In this document: one piece after another, positions 6,061 through 10,925 of the stretch
Layout: each line of letters opens with the position of its first letter
Numbering within the stretch: position 1 is the stretch's first letter
NCBI RefSeq assembly: GCF_001279725.1
Contig: NZ_LGDE01000012.1
Coordinates: forward strand, 1-14,302
DNA: 14,302 bases
Origin: Streptomyces sp. WM4235
Lineage (GTDB): Bacteria > Actinomycetota > Actinomycetes > Streptomycetales > Streptomycetaceae
Direction of reading: 5' to 3'
Translations under genes and position numbers: made by a program
Notes under the pieces: model-generated
What the model was told of the DNA's origin: nothing
Databases searched by the model: none
The model's input: the letters and a program-made list of their open reading frames with translations, nothing else

Positions 6061-6566
6061 ACAGGTCCAGCAATCATCTTACTGCGCACCAGAAGTGAAC
6101 TCGCAGCTCAGCTAGGCCTTTTCGTTGCAATGTGTTGCATGTCAACGCAACGCTTGATCGCTTGCGTGTTGCAATGGGATGGGAGTGAACGCTATGTCTT
6201 CGTCCCCACCTTCCAGGCGGGACACCGGGGGATGTAGCGGCACACCCACCCGACTCCGCTACGCAGCCTCCACGGAGCCGCGAGGTCCGCCGCAGGGCGT
6301 CGTGGGGCACGATCCGCGATGCGCAGTCCGCCGGTCGGCAGCGGTCCCACCCGCACCATCGGAGCCGTCGGAGCCGTCGGAGCCGGCTCGTACGCTCCGT
6401 TCATGATCGGCGCGCGGCTATGCGGGGCACGAGTGCCGCGACGGCCCTCGGGTGATGTGTGCGGCTCCGTCCAGCGGTGACGTGCACTGAGCCGGTCACG
6501 CCGTGCGACCGGCGGGCCCGCCCACGTGGCATGTCGTGGCCCTTTGCTGTTCGTTGATCACTTCGG
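6061..6566. other. Intergenic region with a GTTGCA cluster and a 9-bp tandem repeat
   Basis: The left part (to about 6180) is less GC-rich than the rest of the window. It carries GTTGCA at 6124, 6134 and 6168, in addition to 6052, and a reversed copy in CAACGCAACG near 6143-6152. This looks like a regulatory region. A possible plus-strand start follows (GGGAG then an ATG at 6194, MSSSPPSRRDTGG), but the frame soon becomes shadow-like, so it may be a truncated gene. Three copies of TCGGAGCCG lie at 6359-6385. No convincing gene was found in the remaining stretch. Confidence 0.4.
6359..6385. repeat. Three tandem copies of a 9-bp unit
   Basis: TCGGAGCCG repeated three times without interruption. 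It lies outside any gene I can support. Confidence 0.8.
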
Positions 6567-6985
6567 CTAGGGCCTGTGTGGTGTTGTGATCAGTTGTTGG
6601 GTTCTGTCCTCTTCGTGGGGTGGATTCCGGTAGGACTGTGATGGTGACGCGGAGGCAACTCGCCGATGCTCAGTGGAAGTTCATCGAGCCGTACCTGCCG
6701 TTCGGTGGGTTCGGGCCGTATCCGGAGCGGTTGCGGGAGCAGTTCGAGGGTGTGATGTGGCGGTTCCGGTCCAGTGGTCGGTGGCGGGAGATGCCTGCCG
6801 AGTTCGGTCCCTGGGCCACCGTGTACGGACGTTTTCGCGTCTGGCGGGACGCCGGTGTCTTCACCGCTCTGCTGGAAGGTCTGATCGTCGAGGGTGCCCG
6901 GGTGGGAAGAACGGACTTGTCGCTGGTCGGCGTGGATTCCCCTGCGGGCGCTGCTGATTTTCGGGTTCTGGCTCAACTTCTGTGA
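6567..6985 (+). mobile_element. Left part of an IS5-family insertion sequence, truncated
   Basis: CTAGGGCCTGTGTGG at 6567-6581 sits about 70 bases before a transposase start and looks like the terminal inverted repeat plus a CTAG-type target of an actinomycete IS5-family element. No matching right end is visible downstream, which agrees with the truncated transposase. The limits are approximate. Confidence 0.5.
6641..6985 (+). pseudogene. IS5-family transposase, N-terminal fragment (about 114 codons)
   Basis: The conserved N-terminal DUF4096-type region is complete: LADAQWKFIEPYLPFGGFGP, then YPERLREQFEGVMWRFRSSG, RWREMPAEFGPWATVYGRFR and WRDAGVFTALLEGLI. The sequence then reaches the first catalytic Asp of the DDE triad (LVGVDS, codons near 6934-6951). 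Immediately after VDS the family-like sequence is replaced by PAGAADFRVLAQLL and a stop, so the rest of the catalytic domain is lost and the enzyme cannot be active. The start was placed at ATGGTGACGCGG; a GTG three bases on is equally possible. Confidence 0.85.
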
Positions 6986-6994
6986 AGCTGGGCC
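6970..6994. terminator. Near-perfect hairpin over the end of the transposase fragment
   Basis: GGCTCAACTTC (6970-6980), loop TGT, GAAGCTGGGCC (6984-6994): 11 pairs with one mismatch and one wobble. It lies 74 bases beyond the MFS gene stop on the minus strand, so it could end the SIP-MFS transcript. It might instead be the terminal repeat of the element that truncated the IS5 copy. Confidence 0.4.
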
Positions 6995-7067
6995 TTACGC
7001 GCCGTGTCCGCGTCGGACCAATGGACTGACCTGCTGGTTCCCCTTCCGCCGTGACGAGGCGCGTGTT

Positions 7068-8327
7068 TCACGACGGATGTGCGCTGCCGGCCGTCGCGGT
7101 ATGGGGGTCCGGTCGTGACGGCGGGCCCGCGGCCCGCGCGGTGGCGAGGCCCGCGAGGAGGCCCAGGGGGAGTGCCGAGATCCATACCAGGGCCGGTGCG
7201 CCGATGCGGCCGAGGGCGAGGCCGGAGGTGGGGCCGATCGCGGCGCCGATGTCTTGTGTGGTTGACAGGGCGGCTTGGTAGGTGGCGCTGCGTCCCGGTG
7301 GGGCGTAGCGGGTGATGAATGCCGAGGTGGTGGGGCCGGAGATCATCATTCCGAAGGAGACGACGAGAACGGCCGCGACGAGGGCTGGGTAGCCGAGTCC
7401 GGCGGCGGCGAATCCCGCGAGGCCCACGCCTTGGAGCGCGGCGCCCAGGAAGAGCATGCGCCTGGTGTCACGTCGGCGGGTCCAGCGGCTGACCGGGATC
7501 TGGAACAGGATGATCGCGAGGGCGTCGATGACGAACAGGGCCGCGTAGGCGGTGGTGCCCAGGGGGTGGAGTTGGTTCAGGAGTACCAGGCCGTCGGCCT
7601 GCCACCAGGTGAAGGTGATGCTGAGCAGGCTGCCGCCGAGGATGAGCAGCGCCAGTCTGCGGTCGCGCAGGATCCGGGCGAGCGCGCCGTACGCCTCCTT
7701 GGTGTCCGTCTCGGCTGTCTCCGGGCCGATGACGCGGTCGGGGGGAACGGCGACGAGCACCGTCAGGGCGGCGCCGACGAGCAGGACGCCTGCCACGGCG
7801 AACACGCCCGACAGCGAGAAGGCGACGGCTGCGGCTCCCAGGATCGGGCCGATGACGCCGCCTACGCTCGCCACCACGCGGGTCAGCCCGTAGGCGTGGG
7901 GGAGGTCCTCGTCGGCGTGCAGCTCGCCTATGAGCGCTGCGATGGTGGGGTGGAACGCCGACTCGAAGAGTCCCGCGGCGAGGAACAGACCGAGGGCGGG
8001 TACCGGGTGGTGCACCAGGAAGAGGCTGCCGTAGCCGAGAGCCATCCCGGTCGTGGAGAGCAGCAACATGCGGCGGTGGCCGATGCGGTCGGCCAGGGCG
8101 CCCCCGACCAGACCGCCGGTGAACTCACCGACGGCCTGAACGAGGAACAGCGTGCCGGCCGCCGCTCCGCTCAGCCCGCCGACGCGATCGGCCCACAGGA
8201 TGACGAAGGGCAGCATGACGCCGCCGGCCAGGGCACCGAGCAGCCGGACGACCAGGAGTCCTCGGAAGGCCACCGTGACCTGTCGCGCCGTCGGTCCGCT
8301 CCGAGAATCGGGCGCTGCGGCCGTCAC
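7068..8327 (-). CDS. MFS transporter (419 aa), second gene of the SIP operon
   Basis: An inner-membrane major facilitator with about twelve hydrophobic segments. Motif A between TM2 and TM3 is clear: GGALADRIGHRRMLLL (residues 75-90) with Asp80, Arg81 and the Arg pair 85/86. The hydrophilic central loop PPDRVIGPETAETDTKEAYG separates the two six-helix halves, and the second half begins with LALLILGGSLLSITF. This is the drug/proton antiporter-like layout. The GTG start overlaps the stop of the siderophore-interacting gene (GTGA), indicating coupled translation and a shared job. Export or import of a siderophore-like or toxic compound is the natural inference; direction and substrate cannot be read from sequence. 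The C-terminus ends in a polar Pro/Ser/His-rich tail. Confidence 0.9.
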   Translation of the reverse strand: MTAAAPDSRSGPTARQVTVAFRGLLVVRLLGALAGGVMLPFVILWADRVGGLSGAAAGTLFLVQAVGEFTGGLVGGALADRIGHRRMLLLSTTGMALGYGSLFLVHHPVPALGLFLAAGLFESAFHPTIAALIGELHADEDLPHAYGLTRVVASVGGVIGPILGAAAVAFSLSGVFAVAGVLLVGAALTVLVAVPPDRVIGPETAETDTKEAYGALARILRDRRLALLILGGSLLSITFTWWQADGLVLLNQLHPLGTTAYAALFVIDALAIILFQIPVSRWTRRRDTRRMLFLGAALQGVGLAGFAAAGLGYPALVAAVLVVSFGMMISGPTTSAFITRYAPPGRSATYQAALSTTQDIGAAIGPTSGLALGRIGAPALVWISALPLGLLAGLATARAAGPPSRPDPHTATAGSAHPS

Positions 8328-9028
8328 ATCGGGTTCCGCGACGTGACGGCGGGGCGGCGGTCGGCCGTCCAGTAGCCCTTGGCGAAGACGTGGTCCGGCC
8401 GGACGCCCGCGCTGTGCACGAGTTCGCGGACCGCCCGCGCCGCGCCGGCCTCGGCGAGGACGTAGACCTGGTCGAAGCGGCCCGCCAGTATTTCCTCGGC
8501 GACCACGGCGAGAAGCGCCTGCGGGTCGCCGGGAGGCCGGCCGCCGCGCTCGAGCCAGCGCACCCGGCCCGCCGCGATCGGTACCCGGTCGGCGGGAGAC
8601 TCGGTCTCGACGACGGCGGTGGCCTCCTGACCGGCCGTCAGCGCCTCGGTCAGGGCCGCGATCGCCGGCAGGGAGGCTTCGTCACCGACGAACAGATGGC
8701 CGTCGGCCGGGCCTAGTCGGAGCTTCCCTCGGGGGCCGGCGAACTCCACGGGGGAACCGGGTTCCGCGCTCGCCGCCCAGGTGCTGCCCGGCCCGCCGCC
8801 CGGGTGCAGGACCGCGTCGATGTCCCACTCGCCGACCTGTGGGCGGGCGTGCCGGATGGTGTAGCGCCGCTTGACCCGGCTTCCGCGGGCGTCGGTGAGG
8901 AGCATCTCGATGTCCTGGGCCGGGTGGGGGGTGAGCCCGGTGAGACTCGGTCCGCCCACGGTGAGTCTGACCGTGCGGGGGGTGAGGTGGCGCCGGGCCA
9001 GCACCGTGCAGCGATGGGTTGTTTTCAT
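8324..9028 (-). CDS. Siderophore-interacting protein, FAD/NAD(P)H ferric reductase (234 aa)
   Basis: A SIP-family flavoprotein (ViuB/YqjH-like) that reduces iron in ferric siderophores in the cytoplasm with NAD(P)H. RRYTIRHA (residues 54-61) is the flavin-contacting R-x-Y-T-x-R motif. HPGGGPGSTWA (75-85) is the family signature, and GPRGKL (98-103) follows. GDEASLPAIAAL (115-126) begins the nucleotide-binding SIP domain, with LAEAG (191-195) and KGYW (217-220) at its end. Start: the ATG reading MKTTHRCTVL with GAGGGAAAG ahead; an upstream in-frame GTG/ATG stretch is not family-like. It is first in a two-gene unit with the MFS transporter and divergent from a TetR regulator. No DtxR-type iron box was seen, so control may be by TetR rather than iron. 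Confidence 0.9.
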   Translation of the reverse strand: MKTTHRCTVLARRHLTPRTVRLTVGGPSLTGLTPHPAQDIEMLLTDARGSRVKRRYTIRHARPQVGEWDIDAVLHPGGGPGSTWAASAEPGSPVEFAGPRGKLRLGPADGHLFVGDEASLPAIAALTEALTAGQEATAVVETESPADRVPIAAGRVRWLERGGRPPGDPQALLAVVAEEILAGRFDQVYVLAEAGAARAVRELVHSAGVRPDHVFAKGYWTADRRPAVTSRNPM

Positions 9029-9096
9029 GGGCTTTCCCTCTGGTGTCCGAGAGCGGCGGGAACGGCTGGACATGTGTACGGCCGCCCGCATCAGTT

Positions 9097-9115
9097 TCGA
9101 GGCACTGTGCCTCGA
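9097..9115. promoter_or_regulatory. 19-bp perfect palindrome, TetR operator candidate
   Basis: TCGAGGCACTGTGCCTCGA is fully self-complementary around a central T. It lies 69 bases upstream of the SIP start and 49 bases upstream of the TetR start. Extra GAGGC half-site-like words occur at 9120-9124 and 9139-9143. The position between the divergent genes and the size both fit an autoregulatory TetR operator. Confidence 0.75.
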
Positions 9116-9164
9116 TATGAGGCTAGCACCATTCCGAGGCAGCGTGTCTTGATAAGCTGATCAC

Positions 9165-9764
9165 ATGCCACGCACAGCCCACGGACAGGCCACACCCGGA
9201 CGCCCCCGCAGCGAATCGGCGCGGATCGCCGTTCTCCACGCCGTCGACGACATGCTCGTCGAGCAGGGGTACGCGGCGATGACCATGAAGGGCATCGCCG
9301 AACGCGCCGGAGTCGGGCGCCAGACCGTCTACCGGTGGTGGTCCACCAAGGCGGAGATCCTGCTGGAGGCGAGCACGTCCGACGCCGCCCACGAGTTGGA
9401 CGTCGAGCCGCGGGCCCGTCCCGCCGACGACCTCCTCGCCTTCCTCGAAGCGCTGACCACCTTCCTCACCACCTCGCCGGCCGGCCTCGCCTACCGGGCA
9501 CTGCTGGGCGAAGCGCAGCACGACACCGCGGTACGCGATCTCGTCCGCGCCGCCGACCTCGTCGGCACCGCCACCTCGGCCGTGCTCGCTCGCGTACGCC
9601 CGCACGCCCCCGCCATGCCCCCTTCGCCACTGGCCGCCGCCCAACTCGCCGGCCCCGTCGTCGCCGTCATCCTGGAGACCGGGAACCCCCTGACGCCCGC
9701 CGCGCTGCTCGCCGACCACGCCGGGATTCTGCTCGACGCCTGGACAACGGGCCCCCCGCGCTGA
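9165..9764 (+). CDS. TetR/AcrR-family transcriptional regulator (199 aa)
   Basis: An N-terminal helix-turn-helix domain is plain: ARIAVLHAVDDMLVEQGYAA (residues 19-38), MTMKGIAERAGVGRQTVYRW (39-58), W59 and STKAEILLEA (60-69). The C-terminal helical ligand-binding and dimer domain is of the group that ends with AGPVVAVILETGNPL and a Pro-rich helix. As usual for the family it probably represses the divergent siderophore reductase/transporter operon and itself until a ligand is bound. No strong Shine-Dalgarno precedes the ATG, so the mRNA may be leaderless. It is complete in length. Confidence 0.92.
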   Translation: MPRTAHGQATPGRPRSESARIAVLHAVDDMLVEQGYAAMTMKGIAERAGVGRQTVYRWWSTKAEILLEASTSDAAHELDVEPRARPADDLLAFLEALTTFLTTSPAGLAYRALLGEAQHDTAVRDLVRAADLVGTATSAVLARVRPHAPAMPPSPLAAAQLAGPVVAVILETGNPLTPAALLADHAGILLDAWTTGPPR

Positions 9765-9899
9765 GCCGAGCGTCGGCCCCGTTCGCCGCACCGGGATCGT
9801 TCGTGCCGCCGCGCGTCGCGGCGGCCGGGTACCACCCGGACCCGCCGGCCGTGGACCACGACACCCACCCGCGAGCGCGTCTCCACCCTGGCCCCGTGG
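9765..9899. other. Intergenic stretch after the TetR gene
   Basis: No gene is recognised; long open frames on both strands are Arg/Pro-rich shadows of each other. Confidence 0.4.
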
Positions 9900-10243
9900 G
9901 CGGTGCGACCGAACGAGCGGGAGGCGGCGTCGGTCGTCGGCGCGACCGTGCCGGACCCGCGATTCCGGACCGCCCGCGCCGACGACCCCGCGCCTGGTGT
10001 CGCACCGTGTGGGTGGTCGACGCGACCGGAGCGAACCGGGCCTACGTTCACCACGAACAGGGATGGGGCGAGGGGCCGTTCGCCGTCACCGTGCACGGCG
10101 ACCGCGATGTGTGGGCCGACACGGAGGACGTCCACGACCGCTGGGTGCTCCGTCCGGGGTCGCAGCGGTTCGACTCCAGCCTGCAGGAGCTCGCCGAGCG
10201 AGGATGGCCGGCCAGCCACGCCCCGTACGCGCCGTCCGGGTCG
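9900..10243 (+). pseudogene. Frameshifted remnant, perhaps the C-terminus of a methyltransferase-type protein
   Basis: Two pieces of sensible coding sequence occur in different frames. The first reads VRPNEREAASVVGATVPDPR (about 9901-9960). The second, from about 10005, reads VWVVDATGANRAYVHHEQGW, then FAVTVHGDRDVWADTEDVHD and RWV. The order and spacing suggest one gene with a frameshift near 10000. The second piece loosely recalls the C-terminal domain of actinomycete isoaspartate-type methyltransferases (xxGPRxLWDExExxxRWW), an assignment from memory and weak. After RWV the sequence degenerates. No start or catalytic domain is visible. Confidence 0.35.
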
Positions 10244-10364
10244 TCGGCCATGGACGCGATCTCCGCCTCCTGGCCGCCGGTGCCCTTCTGCGGCCGGGCA
10301 GCGGCCAGGATGCGAGGCGTGGCGGTGAGCATGTGCTCGATTTACCTGGCGAGGGGCGCGCCGC

Positions 10365-10378
10365 AGGTCAGCGGTAGG
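10365..10378 (+). repeat. 14-bp direct repeat, left copy
   Basis: AGGTCAGCGGTAGG, identical to the copy at 10740-10753. The two copies bracket the 70-aa gene. Confidence 0.7.
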
Positions 10379-10429
10379 GAGTGCTGCGTTCCGGATCCCG
10401 GCTATCCCTGAAGCCTGCGGGGTAGGCAC

Positions 10430-10444
10430 GTGCAGCAACTGCAC
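10430..10444. promoter_or_regulatory. Small inverted repeat upstream of the 70-aa gene
   Basis: GTGCAG-CAA-CTGCAC, with 6-bp perfect arms, ends 45 bases before the start codon, followed by a less GC-rich stretch likely to contain the promoter (GTCTATCGCTGTGCATATC). It could be an operator or part of the leader. Confidence 0.35.
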
Positions 10445-10489
10445 AGAGTGAACGTCTATCGCTGTGCATATCTGAATTGGGAGATGGTC

Positions 10490-10702
10490 ATGAGTCTTGC
10501 TGTGGCCAACCTTCAGAAGATCGACGACTACTTGGCCGCGGTCGGATCCTCCAGCGAGGGCCTCGACAAGGCGGTTGCTGAGCACGTCGACAAGGCCAAG
10601 GAGGCGTTGGCGCGAGGGGATGAGAAGGAGGCCATCGCGATCACGGCCAAGGTGCTGGAACGCCTGGAGAAGGCGCAGCGCAGTTCGAGCGGCGCCGCGT
10701 AG
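10490..10702 (+). CDS. Small charged helical protein (70 aa), function unknown
   Basis: The product begins MSLAVANLQKIDDYLAAVG and continues with KAVAEHVDKAKEALARGDEK, then EAIAITAKVLERLEKAQ. It is almost entirely amphipathic alpha helix with a GDEKEA turn, like a single TPR-style hairpin. It has no cysteine, membrane segment or signal peptide. The start was chosen at the third in-frame start because TTGGGAG lies seven bases ahead; an upstream in-frame GTG at 10430 sits inside an inverted repeat and lacks a ribosome site. It has its own strong terminator and stands alone. I do not recognise the family. Confidence 0.65.
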   Translation: MSLAVANLQKIDDYLAAVGSSSEGLDKAVAEHVDKAKEALARGDEKEAIAITAKVLERLEKAQRSSSGAA

Positions 10703-10707
10703 GAAGG

Positions 10708-10740
10708 TTGAGCCCTGCCGCCGCGGCGGCGGGGACTCAA
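10708..10740 (+). terminator. Long hairpin terminator after the 70-aa gene
   Basis: TTGAG-CCC-TGCCGCC pairs with GGCGGCG-GGG-A-CTCAA across GC: a stem of about 15 bp with one bulge and one wobble pair, five bases past the stop codon. Confidence 0.75.
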
Positions 10741-10753
10741 GGTCAGCGGTAGG
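10740..10753 (+). repeat. 14-bp direct repeat, right copy
   Basis: Exact repeat of AGGTCAGCGGTAGG at 10365-10378, starting at the last base of the terminator. Confidence 0.7.
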
Positions 10754-10925
10754 TCTGGTGGCACAGGGCCGCGATGCCAGGGCTGGTGACGCCGTGCGCG
10801 GCCCGGCACAGCTCTCTCATGTCCCCGGCACCGGCACGGGGTGCGGGGCGGGTCGGCCGGTGCGGTGCCAGGGCCTTCGGCCGTGCAGCGGCGGCCGGCA
10901 CGTGGACCACCGCCGAGCGGTGGCC
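10754..10925. other. Intergenic stretch downstream of the fusion gene
   Basis: Contains no recognisable gene. Short GC-rich inverted words such as CCGGCACCGG and CACCGCCGAGCGGTG (10907-10921) lie close to the 3' end of the macro-UDG-ART gene. The latter (CACCGC / GCGGTG, 3-nt loop) may form a small terminator hairpin for it. Confidence 0.4.

Noticed and set aside
6192..6404. Minus-strand 70-codon frame (MNGAYEPAPTAP...)
   Set aside because: No ribosome site, begins in a 9-bp tandem repeat, and shows no family likeness.
7275..8375. A 366-codon plus-strand frame opposite the MFS gene
   Set aside because: Composition is Gly/Glu/Gln/Arg-rich with no domain; it is the complement shadow of a clear MFS transporter.
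10365..10378. A tRNA-like D-arm as part of a tRNA gene or att site
   Set aside because: No acceptor stem, anticodon arm or T-arm could be found around either copy of the 14-mer.
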